DNA from: Coriaria nepalensis
Taxonomy: Eukaryota; Streptophyta; Magnoliopsida; Cucurbitales; Coriariaceae
Assembly (NCBI GenBank): GCA_027186245.1
Contig: CP114495.1
Span: 9,292,501-9,356,500 of the forward strand
Length of the DNA stretch: 64,000 bases
Direction of reading: 5' to 3'
Shown: piece after piece, positions 31,414 to 42,328 of the stretch
Layout: each line of letters starts with the position of its first letter
Numbering within the stretch: the stretch's first letter is position 1
Translations under genes and position numbers: made by a program
The notes under the pieces: model-generated
What the model was told of the DNA's origin: nothing
The model's database searches: none
Seen by the model: the letters and a program-made list of their open reading frames with translations, nothing else

Positions 31414-32148
31414 TTATATGGCTCATGGATCGGTTTCTACGCTAGCTACCTCAGACTTTCAGGAAGTGCGTCCCCATGCATTTTTAGATGTTTATTGGGG
31501 TTGTTTTTGAATGCTCTAAAAACTATGTATTCTTGTATTTTTCAACTTGGGAACTCCTTTGAGCAACTATTTTTCTGAGTTTTGTGCTTAAAGGCAGCGA
31601 TTGTAGTTAAAACTTTTTCTTATAGTAAAAGCATTAACATCCGATTTTTTAGAAAACATATGCTAATTATAGTCTTAAAAGAATACAAATAAAATTTCAC
31701 CCGGATCGAAATCAAATACAAAACAAGTATCATTGAAAGAAATTAAAAGAAAACTATTAGGACTTTGCATTGGTACAATCAAACTGTTTATATATGTTTT
31801 AGCTGTCAAAATGTTTGATATTTTCATTAAGAAAGCAAAGCGAGAAAGAGAGGACGGGCTGTTAAAACCTCGAAGAGAAAATGGATCCAATAATAAAGAT
31901 AAATTTTGAGAATATTGAGAAAGTTTTTGGTACCAAATCAGTGCAATTTGTGATGATATCTTACTTGAAAGAATAAGAATTGATTATGATTATCTGACCT
32001 TATTAAATATATATTGATGTAAAATTTTAAATAGATTGATATTATATTAAATATATTTCATAAAATTAAACGGTTAAAATTAATTATTATTATTTTAAAT
32101 TATATTTTAATCATATATTATAAATAAGATATACCGATCTAAATTGGT
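31414..32148. other. DDL 3' region and AT-rich intergenic DNA
   Basis: DDL 3'UTR to about 31620, then strongly AT-rich DNA to the copia fragment. The minus-strand frame at 31675-31890 has no recognisable family. Confidence 0.4.
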
Positions 32149-32149
32149 T

Positions 32150-33600
32150 CAAAAATTCATTCGGGAAAAACCCTTATCAAGAAACACACAAAAGTTGAAA
32201 ACCTCAATACCTAAGAAGTAATGAAGGGATCCAAAAGATCTTTCATGGCAAATTATTGCTGAAGAGAAGTAAGAACATCTTAAAATAGGGGCAGAGAGAC
32301 TGTTAGTCAATATGATATCATCGACATAAATGAGAATTGAGTATAACATAGGTATATGTCCATTTTATAAAGAGTGAAACATCGACTTTTGAAGGAGTGA
32401 ACCCAATCTCAAGGAGATAAGTACTAATGTGGGTGAACCAAGCACGAAGAACTTGTTTAAGGCCATATAGAGAGCGATGAAGCCTAGAAACATGAGAAGG
32501 TTGTGAAGGATCCATAAAATCAGGAGTTGTTTCATGAAAACAACTTCTTTGAGGTGGCATGAAGAAAAGCATTTTTAACATCTAGTTGTTTTATAAAGCA
32601 CCCACTAGACACGGATAGAGTCAGGACGGTGTGAATGGTGACGAGCTTAATAACCGGACCGAAAGTTTCATCAAAATCAATACATGTAAGTTGATTATAT
32701 CCCTTAGCAACAAGACAGGTTTTATATTGATCAATAGAACTGACAGCTTTCCTTTTGAGTTTAAAAACTCATTTACAACCAATAATATTATGGTTAAAAG
32801 GTGGGGGGGGGGGGGGGGGGGGGACTAGCTCCCAAATACCATTACTACTTAAGGCGTTATATTCATCAGACATGGCAAAACGCCAGTTCATATCGCGTTT
32901 TGCTTGATCAAAGCAGGTGGGTTCAACAGGACCTGAGTAGACAGTGAGGGATAAGGGATGCTTGGTAGACTGGTTCTTCCGCTGTATAGTACCATCTTGC
33001 AAACGTATGACCATGGAATGTCTAGTTATAAGAGGATCTGTTGGAGCATCATTAGGTGGTGGAGCAGGCACTGGTTCTATGACCTGCATAAGAAGAATAA
33101 ATGCTGGGGAACTTGCCTGGTCAGCATTTGAAATAGTAGTAACAGACAAGATACCAAGGTGCGGATCAGGACTGTCATCCGAGAAAGTGAGTAAAGGGGG
33201 AGGGAATGGGAGCGGAAGAGAAGGTGAGGGCCGAGAGGAATGAGTCTCGATTGTATCTATAGTAGTTGCCACACGTTTCGAGAGAAAATGGAAAGTTGCT
33301 TTATCAAAAGTGACACTTCCAGAAATATAGAATTTTTCAGACAAAGGACAATAACGTCTATAACCATGATAATGAGAGATATAACCGAGAAAAACACAAG
33401 ATACTGAATGAGGATCAAATTTAGAAGTAGCATATGATCATAAATTCGGAAAGCAAAGACATCCAAAGGTTATGAGAAAATAGTAGTCTGGTTTTTGGCC
33501 AAATAGAACTTTAAGAAGGTTCTTATATGTAAGGGCGAGTCGAAATACGATTTATGATGAGCATAGCAAACTCAAAAGTGAGATCCCAAAATGTAGTGGG
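32150..33600 (-). mobile_element. Ty1/copia retrotransposon fragment (integrase end to reverse transcriptase), dead
   Basis: Read on the minus strand: the C-terminal integrase region (VLFGQKPDYYFLITFGCLCFPNL, FLGYISHYHGYRRYCPLSEKFYIS), then a low-complexity linker, then the start of the RT domain (AMSDEYNALSSNGIWELVPPPP, NIIGCK), then GFMDPSQPSHVSRLHRSLYGLKQ, TPSKVDVSLFI, and the catalytic block LIYVDDIILT and SLHYFLGIEVF. Frames are broken at several places and part of the RT is deleted between 32769 and 32580. No LTRs, gag or RNase H were found. The fragment therefore cannot be autonomous. Confidence 0.9.
32803..32823 (+). repeat. Homopolymer G(21), C on the copia coding strand
   Basis: Twenty-one consecutive G. 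On the element's coding strand this is a proline-codon run expanding the ELVPPPP motif. The length is likely unstable in replication and unreliable in sequencing. Confidence 0.9.
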
Positions 33601-36132
33601 AACACTGCATTAATGTAGCATGGTGAGTCCCATTTCGACTCACAACCATACAAAATTTGATCACAATGGCTTGTTGTGCACTGCACAATTTCATTAGAAC
33701 ACATGAACAATGCTCAAAAGCGTGTTGGGAAGTTCTCATCTTGGGCATTTGCAACTATTAATGTGGTGGAAGGAATCCATCAAATACGTACGTGAAAATT
33801 AGTCCATCTATCGGAACAACAAATAATTGGCGATCATTGGCCTGCTTGTGGTGCTCTTCCTCATGAAGGCTATGGTTATATAATATCTGCAGGCGGAGTT
33901 CAGACACATGCAGATTATAAAAAAGAAAGGTAGTTAATAAAATTATTAGTGATATATATGTTTATATTACAAAATCTAAAATTTATTTATATTCATATAG
34001 AGTTGGTAACCATCCATGGTTTACACATTTTGCCACCATGCAATGAATAGATAAGAGCACTTGTCCGGCAACCTCGCATTGTATCTATTAACAAGCCTAT
34101 CTGCTAATGTACCTGAAAGCCTTGTTTCCTATGAAGCTTTTTTTTCTTTGGGGCCGTGTATACTTGCTTGATGTGAGGTAGTTGACGTCTGGAATGATCC
34201 ATGATAAGCCTCTTTCGGCATTGTAGGGTTTAATGCTAAAATAATTTAGTCTGGTTATAGATTCAAACTCCGCTCATGCCAAGCAAATGATTATTCATAA
34301 GTTGAATATATAGTTGATTCAAGAAGTGAAAGAGCTTCTCCAGCCAGGACTAGCATGAGAAGGAAGGGTGGTAACATTCTACCAGTCGTAAATTTAGCTG
34401 GAGAAGGTACTGCCAAAAGAAAGATGGAATAATTTTGGGGTTGTTTTGTTGAATAAAGATGTCACAAAGATTGGGGTTTGGGAATGAGAGGGAAATTGTG
34501 TCAAGATTATAGTCATGGAGAAGTAACCTACAAATCAGAGAAAACCGGTTAGCTCATCTTTTAATCTTGCAACCTTTTTACACCATATGTTCATTGTAAT
34601 ATCTGTTTTCAAGGAATTCCTTAAGAAAGCAACCTGTTCCTACAGGTAGTTTGTCCAGCTCAAAGGGATGTTTTGAGGTATGAAGATATGCCCAGCTCCC
34701 TCCGCGCTCGATCGGAAAGAAATGCAACTAAAACAGAATCCCTTTTTTGTGCTGGACGACAGATACAAGATCACTTTACAGCTTTTGTGGGCTAATACTT
34801 TGATTAGTCACATATTTCTGTTTGGTTTTGTGCTTAAATCCGTGTTTAGTGCAGAGAGTTAGGAAGTAATCATACATTTAAGTCCGGTTAATGTACTTGT
34901 TAGTTGCATTTTTCGATTAGCATCTGTATTCATATAATGATCAAGTTTTCTACTATAGAAGTATAGTTATTGGTTACCGAATCCAACTGTTAGATCATTA
35001 AAACAAATATATAAAAAGATTTAAAATTTTAAAAATAATAAATAAATCAATACACTTTCAAATAAGAAATTAAGAATGATAATAATTGAGCAATAAAATT
35101 AAAACCTGAATTTTTTATTTATTTATTTTTTTCATTTAATCGAAATAGACAAGGTTTATCAGTCATTATCCTTGATTATTCGAAAAAATAAAAAGAAAAT
35201 AAAAATAAAAACAACTCTACCCTTTTTCCCAAACCTCATTCAAAAATTAAAAAGCAAAAAAAACAAAATGAACCTGCCTAGTCAGCTACATGACAGTATT
35301 TTCCATGCTGGCAAATAATTTTTATTTTTATTTTCTTTTAATATCTACAACAAGACAGGCTGCTGCTACTTAATACTTATGATAGGAACCAGAAAGAAAA
35401 AATATAAAATAAAAAAAAAAACAGTACTCAGAAAACACTCTGAAAAACACTGACCGACTTCACCTCACCTCCTCTCTTCATTATTCTCTCAAAAACCTTT
35501 GCACATCTGTCTCCTTATTGCTTTGCCTGCAATAATCAAATTTTCAATTTGATTAGTGGTTTCTTTAATCAAATTTAATTTATAATATATATATATATTT
35601 TTATTTTTTTTTGGGTGAATTTATTGAGGGGTAGGCATGATATATGGTTGCTATTTGATTTTAAAGAGGGAGAAACCAAAGCATATTCCTATCATCATCA
35701 ATTTGGTCATTGTTACAACTTTGGGTCCCTATGAAAAGTACGTCAGGGCGTCAGTTTCATCAGAAAATTAATGAGACAAAAAAATTAGGTGGGTGTTGTT
35801 GGAACTCTTTGTACCAGAAGGTGATAATTATCACCTAACACAAACATTCAACTATATTAAGATTGGTAGGTAAAATTAACTGAAGGTTTATAGAATCAAA
35901 ACAAAAAATCAAATTTAGGGTTTCAGCTTATAATCCTAAAATCATCCAAGATACCATCTCATAGTAAGTGAAAACACTAGTCCCAAAATTGCATCTTTCA
36001 AGGGGCCCACAGAAAAAACAAGCAAAAGAAAGGGAAAACTGGACTCTATGGACTATCGCTAAATTACTGTACCATACGGTTCTGATTTTATGATTTTCCG
36101 CTAATCTAGACGGATCTTTCATTGAATTATTC
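33601..36132. other. Intergenic DNA, no gene recognised
   Basis: Possible further decayed retroelement sequence to about 33900, then DNA without a supportable gene. From about 34980 it is AT-rich with A and T runs. A 60-codon plus-strand frame at 34680 shows no features. The 3' end of the GPT transcript probably reaches into about 35900. Confidence 0.4.
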
Positions 36133-36189
36133 TTAGGAGAAAAAAAAAAAACAACAAAGGCTGAGTTTGTAATCGAATGAAGAATTTAC

Positions 36190-38830
36190 CTGGGAATACA
36201 AGAAGGTTCCGAGGATAGCAATGGCAGCACCAAGAGCGTTGATAGGCTGGACAGGTGTGCGGAAGATGATGATAGAAGAGACGATGACAGAAATACGTTT
36301 CATTGTGTTTCCAACACTAAATGTTAAGGGAGAGATTTCATCCAAGGACATGTAGGAAACTTGGTTGTAGAGATGATAGAACACACTTTGGGCCGCTACC
36401 CACCTATTTTCATGAATAATAAACAATCAGCCTTCATAAAAAGAAATGTATGGTTAATTTGTATACGTCTATGTACAAACAGAGCATAGTCACATATGAT
36501 TTGTCCCTTATCAGTTAGTTACAACTATATAACCAACTGACTACGTGAAGATTGCTTAGTATGCAATTCTCTTCCGGAAAAGTAATTTGACATAATTTTC
36601 TTTGGCAACTAGGACAGCAAAGTGCATAAGTTTTAGTTCTAGAAGGAACCAACAAAGTTCACAATTGAATCTAGCAGATCACTAGCTAGTGTGAGTAGCT
36701 TAGCTCGACTTCAACCAACATGCAAAAATTTCTCGAATTTTATGTAACTCAACAAAATCAATAATTTGAACAAGTAATATTCACTTCCCTGAAAGAGAGA
36801 GAGAGATGTGGCACATATATGTTGTCTTGTTCCTATGTATATATACATCCAAAAATTGGTCTCTACCATCATAGTCCATGCAAACAGAGAAACAGAAAGA
36901 ATCCAAAAAAGTAACAACATGCAGGCACAAGAGGTAGAGTGTAATTACCAAACAAAATGAGGTCCAATTTCGGAGATTGCGGTTTTCCATCCAGCAGCCC
37001 ACAATTGCGGTCCCTCGACAGCAATTGCAAACGGGGTCAGAATCAACAGAGACAGTATGGACAGACATGCATAGTAGTTCATCCCGCTTACAGACTTCCC
37101 CTTCATCCCCTTCTTCGAAAATATGTTTCTAAACACAAACGCCAAATTCGATATCATCGCCCCCATAAAACCTGAAGCACCCAAAAATTAAATATCAATC
37201 AAGAAAAATCATCACTTTAACAGCCAAAAAGAATGGTCAAAACCGCTTATATATTCTTATAAACAGAACAGATGGTAAACTTAGGCTACATCTGGAAGAG
37301 TTTATTCTGCAACCAAAACTCCTGTTTTTTACCATTCAAAATGCCGTTTCACCAGAAAGTATATCTAAATGACTTATTGTCACACTTTTTTAAAGCCCAC
37401 TCTAAATTTTCAGTTTAACTTACCAGTTTCATCTGAACGTCATTGTAATAAGCTCTTCAAATAGAGACTTAATACATCAAATTCAACAATTATGAGTACT
37501 AGTAAAAGGATTACAAGAAGTATGATTGGATTACCGATCATATTGAAGTTGAGCTCAGTGACAGCAGAGAGGGCACAACCACCAATAATCGGGAGCAAGG
37601 AGAGGTAAACCGCAGGAGGGAAGCTCTCGCCCAACAAGAATCTGGAAACGAGAACACTAAATGCAGGTTCACCACTCTTGATAATGTGTGTGAATGAGAC
37701 CGCAACCTTTGACATACTAACCGTTGCAGCTACATGCCCGATTGTGTGGGCCACAGCAACCTATTGAAAAATGTAATAAAATTATACGTTAGAAGTACAA
37801 ACTAGATCTGAATTATTCACAAAAAAAAAAAAAAAAAAAAACCCCAAGTAAAACAAGAAGACTCTTGAGCTTTGAATACATGTATTTGACAAAAAAAAAA
37901 ATTGAATTGACAATTCAAACAGGTGACCAGGCTGTCTTGACCTGAACTTTTTTCTTGTATGTACAAACATAAACTATTTTCTCTTTTGTTTCCCTCTCTT
38001 ACATTTTCTAGGCAACCATCCAAAAGTGTGATCCTTTTCTCAGGTTTCCCTTTGATTTAGCGTTTGAAATACCAGTTTGGGTTAGTAAATTCAGTTTAAA
38101 CGCAGAACTCTAATTTTTTTTATCCAAATAAAAAACAAAATCCAGTTTAGCTCATGAACATTGTTAAATTCACTCTTACCCACCGTTCAACTCAGAAATA
38201 TCACTTAAATCAGGAATCAAAACAAAAATCACACCTAACTGAGAAAAAAAAAATTACTTTACTATTATTTTCCAGGAATTTGTACACTAACCAAACAAAC
38301 TCAGTATTTTTACTACTTACAGGAAACAGAGTCTTCCAGAACTCGAAATCAGTCTGGGGAGCTTCAGCGATCTTCGTCACCCATGAGATCAACATGATTA
38401 GAGAACCAGCAGCCAGAGAAAGAGTGGAGGTAAGCCATGGATACGGATACGCATTCAAAACCTTCTTATTGTAGATATTGAAAACAACGTTCAACGCCCA
38501 CCAAAGAGCGAAATACGATCCGATCTTCAACTTCTTCGCGGCGTCGGACGGACCTGCTGCTTTCTTCGGCAGCTCTATGTTCGGCTCCGATCGATCAGCC
38601 TCATACGCTTCGCATTTGATCAGATCACTCTTCCCAGCTCTGATCGGTCCGAAATTCTTGATGGACGAAACGTAAAGAGCTCTTCGTAGAGTCACGGCCG
38701 ATCTCAGAGGTTTCTGCACCGGCAACGGCGGTAGAAACGAAGATTGATGTATCGGCGCAAGGGCTTTTCGGCGAAGAACGAGATCAGAGCTACTAACGAC
38801 CGCCGTAGATTGATTCAAAGAGAAAATCAT
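36190..38830 (-). CDS. GPT: Plastid glucose-6-phosphate/phosphate translocator
   Basis: Four clear exons: 38321-38830, 37535-37760, 36949-37171 and 36190-36403, all with GT-AG borders and kept phase. The N-terminal 90 or so residues are Ser/Arg-rich without a family fold, as expected for a chloroplast transit peptide. Then [25 protein letters not shown] opens the translocator domain. GPT-type blocks follow: [112 protein letters not shown] and [15 protein letters not shown]. It exchanges glucose 6-phosphate for phosphate across the inner plastid envelope, feeding starch synthesis and the oxidative pentose-phosphate pathway. The last residues are unclear. Read-through of a donor-like CAG|GTAAAT ends at 36133, and I did not find the short AK-type tail exon expected for the family. 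Confidence 0.92.
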
Positions 38831-39211
38831 GATTCAAAAAGAGAAAAAAATCGAAATCCAAAAATTTCGCGTTTGATCTTAAAAGAGAATATGTAGAATC
38901 GTGAATTGAAACTACTAGTTGTTCACGACTCTTGATTAATGATCAACACAAAATCAGAAGAACAATTTACGATCATGAACTTTTTCAACTACAATCATGA
39001 AAAACACTGACAAAAAGCTAAACAAACGGAGTCGGAGAATGATATCAGAGAAGAAAAGGAAGCGAAAAGGCTGGACGGTGTTGGTGATACCATATGTACA
39101 TACATATATATATGGCAGAATATTTAATTCTTAAAACAATTATTTTTATTTTAAAATCTTATAATATTATTTTTTAACCATAAAAACTTTAGGAATATCA
39201 AAAGAGTTTTC

Positions 39212-39254
39212 AAATTAATTAATTAATTAATTAATTAATTAATTAATTAATTAA
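39212..39254. repeat. (AATT)n microsatellite
   Basis: About ten perfect AATT units followed by one imperfect unit, in AT-rich DNA upstream of GPT. The surrounding gap 38831-40393 holds the GPT promoter and AT-rich sequence with no gene. Confidence 0.9.
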
Positions 39255-40393
39255 TCAATTTAGATAGAGAAAAGTTCAAGAGAGAATTTGAGTAGTTGGG
39301 TTTATTGGAATATTTGTTTCGTGGGTCTATTTTCATCTTTTTTGTTACATAATATTTTTTTTCAAAATAATAATAAAATATAAATTAACTAAATAAAAAG
39401 TTAAATTTAAAATACAGGAACGCTATCTTTTCTTCATCTTCTTCCAATAATAGCGCTCATGCCGTTCTTGTTGGGTCATGAACTTTTATCAGTTGACTTT
39501 TAAAAAAGCAGCCCAAATTACTTAGATCTTTGGGCCGTAGAATTATTCAAATGGGCCTTTTCCCGCCAACTCTTTCTTTGAATGGACTTCCCTGTGGCCC
39601 ATAACTACTTGTAAGCTCCATTTGGGATCCGTACTTTCCGTAGAGAAATTTGAGTGGGTTTAGAATATAATATATAACAGATTGAAATTAAGTTTTAGTT
39701 ATAAATCGTAGAGAACTCTTTTGGTAGACCTTATTTTATTTACGGCGAGGATTTATTTAAATTATATATAAAATTAATGTAATATATAGCCCCGAAAATT
39801 TCTCGATGTTTTCCGTCACTAAAAATGAATCCGTAATCTAAATTAGACTTTATAATCATAGACTTACATGTAATTCTAATTGAAGTTTAGAAAATTCTAA
39901 TTCAAGTTGACTTCTAAAAACTAGTTTCAAAATAAATGAAAAGTGAAAATAAAAGCTTCACACGACACATACCATTCACGCCATGGAAAGAGAACTCAAG
40001 CTTCACAGTTTTTTGGCGTCTTATATCATTTGACATTTGATCGGACAACAAGAACTCTGATTTGATTAAGATTGTTCCACATATAACATCATTACACAAT
40101 CATATGAGCCAAGTCAAGAGACATTTTACCTTAAAACTCAAATCAACCGTTTAGATCAAATCATGTTAGCTTACCAGGATAATAATTAATGATGGTTTTT
40201 TCGAGTTTAAATGAAACTTAAGTATTTAAAAGTTCTTTAATCAAACATACAACCAAACAACAAAATGAGTCAAATATAAGAGCTCCCCCACCCCCCATCA
40301 AGATATAACCAACCAAGCATCACTCTTTTCTGTATCAATAAAAAAGCCTTCTTCTCTCCTCCACAACCCAAAACCAAAAAAGAGAACAACGCA

Positions 40394-40537
40394 ATGTTCA
40401 AATCCATTACCAAATCAACAAACGGAATCGAAGAAACAATTGAAGAGACTCTGGTGAAAGTGGGCACTAGAGGCACGGTTGGATCACTCATAATGCAAGA
40501 AATCAAGCATTTCAACCGGCTGGAGTCCGGCTCCTGA
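40394..40537 (+). CDS. 47-residue protein with a GTRGTVGSL motif
   Basis: The ATG is at 40394 and the TGA at 40535-40537. The encoded peptide contains VKVGTRGTVGSLIMQEIKHF in its C-terminal half. The block GTxGTxGxLIxxE is also present near the N-terminus of the 168-aa protein encoded opposite at 40776-41282 (GSTGTIGALITREMK), so the two look like distant paralogs in a tail-to-tail arrangement. Small plant proteins of this kind are known as uncharacterised families; I know of no function. It has no signal peptide and no membrane segment. A donor-like GAG|GTAGGT directly after the stop and an acceptor-like CAACAG at about 40648 suggest a 3'UTR intron. The coding call depends on motif sharing. 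Confidence 0.6.
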   Translation: MFKSITKSTNGIEETIEETLVKVGTRGTVGSLIMQEIKHFNRLESGS

Positions 40538-40775
40538 GGTAGGTCACAGAAACTGAACTCTAATCTCGAATGACCTCCATTTTCTTCCTACTTCTACTTC
40601 TAGTATTAGTATCCAATCTACTCCAATCTTTAATCACAACCAACAGGAAGAAAAAAGGAACCTCAAAGCTCTTACCGAAAGTATGCTCGTGGTTGAAGTT
40701 TCGGAAACTAATCACAATCCGCCACAAGGCAATTTGGTCTTAAGTTACCGGACCCTAAAGTCGGATGAGAGGAAA

Positions 40776-41282
40776 CTAGGCAATGGTCTCGGATAGTTTT
40801 GAAAACCCGAGCTTCCTTAACCGGTTTGTTATAGGGCTAGCCCAAGCCCGATCTGAATTCCCGCATTTTAAGTTCACAATCTCTACCATGTTTAGACCTT
40901 TCCTGTCATTTTTCTCACCGTCCAATGATACATTATCCAATCCGGAAAGCATTGGGACATGATGATGTGTGGTTTTTTTGGGGTTATTTTTCTGTTTCCA
41001 AGGAGCTCCTTCGGGGGCTTGGTTATTTACAATTTTTCCAGTCCGATTGCTGCTGCTGCTTAGTGCGTCGAACGATTTTCTAGGTTGTAGCCTTTTGGGT
41101 GTGGCTGCATAGCAAGGCACCGAAACTGGACCGGTTTGAAGCTTGTTTTTTGAGGATAGAGCGGTTTGAGGAGCAGATCGGCTGGACTTCATTTCTCGGG
41201 TTATTAGTGCACCGATCGTTCCGGTTGACCCCACCCTGATGGACCCACCACCACCCTTGATAGCTTCGAGTGTTTGAACCAT
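40776..41282 (-). CDS. 168-residue plant protein of unknown function
   Basis: One uninterrupted exon with ATG at 41282 and stop at 40776. Near the N-terminus lies GSIRVGSTGTIGALITREMK. The middle is Ser/Lys/Pro-rich and probably disordered (PKRLQPRKSFDALSSSS). The C-terminus holds a second conserved-looking block, MVEIVNLKCGNSDRAWASPITNRLRKLGFSKLSE. Proteins with these two blocks occur across land plants as uncharacterised small proteins, known from general recollection only. No signal peptide or membrane segment is seen, and basic residues dominate. The leader upstream (41283 to about 41720) probably includes an intron and ends near a (GA)n tract at 41716-41735. It is convergent with the related 47-aa frame at 40394. 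Confidence 0.75.
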   Translation of the reverse strand: MVQTLEAIKGGGGSIRVGSTGTIGALITREMKSSRSAPQTALSSKNKLQTGPVSVPCYAATPKRLQPRKSFDALSSSSNRTGKIVNNQAPEGAPWKQKNNPKKTTHHHVPMLSGLDNVSLDGEKNDRKGLNMVEIVNLKCGNSDRAWASPITNRLRKLGFSKLSETIA

Positions 41283-42328
41283 CTTTGTTCTTTTCGGTCT
41301 GGATTTGACTCTGTAGTGTCTTATGCAATGATTAATTAAAACCGAATCGGCTTTTTGTCTATAGAAGGATACCTATAGGTTGTGTAAGAGACTAATCTCT
41401 TGAATGGATTCAAAGTAAAGGCATATAGATTTCAGATCAAATTCACATAACTTAAAGAGCAATACTACTGTTATAGATCTGAAAATATAACTGGATATTG
41501 AAAAAGAACACTAGGAAAATTAAGAAACCCTAAAACTGATTATCAAAATATGAAAATTTCACGATTTGCAATCTGACCCAGATATCAAATATATGAAAAA
41601 ATTTCAGATCAAGCGTGATAAAAGGATGAGAGTGATATGAAACCATACCCAGAAGGATTTTTTGCAGATCAGACCCTCCTGTAAGCTGTGAAGTAAGAAA
41701 CTTGAGATTGAGCGATAGAGAGAGAGAGAGAGAGCTGGAACAAAGACAGGTTGACTGTATTTGTCTTATTTGATGAAGTAATTGGACAGAAAGTCAACCC
41801 GAAATCAACGCTGATGACTGCAACGCACCTGACATTAATCATTGTTCTGTAATAAACCCGCGTCTATTGTTATATACTGTTACTGCTACTCAGCTTCTAT
41901 TTTTCCTTTTCTTGTTTATTTAGTTAATTATTTAATTAATTTTTATTTTTAAAGACAACAAAAGATAAAGCATGGAAAATTTAAACACAGAATGATGTTA
42001 AGAACAAAAAAATAATAATAATAATAATACAAATCTTCAGATTACAAAAGTTTCTATATACACAAATTACAAGGTTCATAAACATGTTTTTTCCCTACAA
42101 CATGTGGGCTACAAAAATTACAAGGGATGGGTCCCACCTAAAGGAGAAGAGACCTTATGCCACCCTTACTAGAACTTGGAGGAAGAAAAATGTGGGAAAA
42201 GAAAGAAAGGCATCACAGAGTGAATAATGAAACATTTTGGAGTCAGATTCGGGATCCGGTTCCGGACCAATAGAAACTAAGGTCATTGAGCAAGAGCATG
42301 TTGTCAAGGCATGAAAGAGACGGAAAGG
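41283..42328. other. Leader/promoter of the 168-aa gene and polymerase 3' region
   Basis: Holds the promoter and leader of the 168-aa gene with a (GA)n tract at about 41716-41735, an (ATA)n tract at about 42009-42028, and the 3'UTR of the DNA polymerase gene. No other gene seen. Confidence 0.4.

Noticed and set aside
34680..34862. 60-codon plus-strand frame as a small gene
   Set aside because: No motif, no splice context and no related sequence elsewhere in the window.
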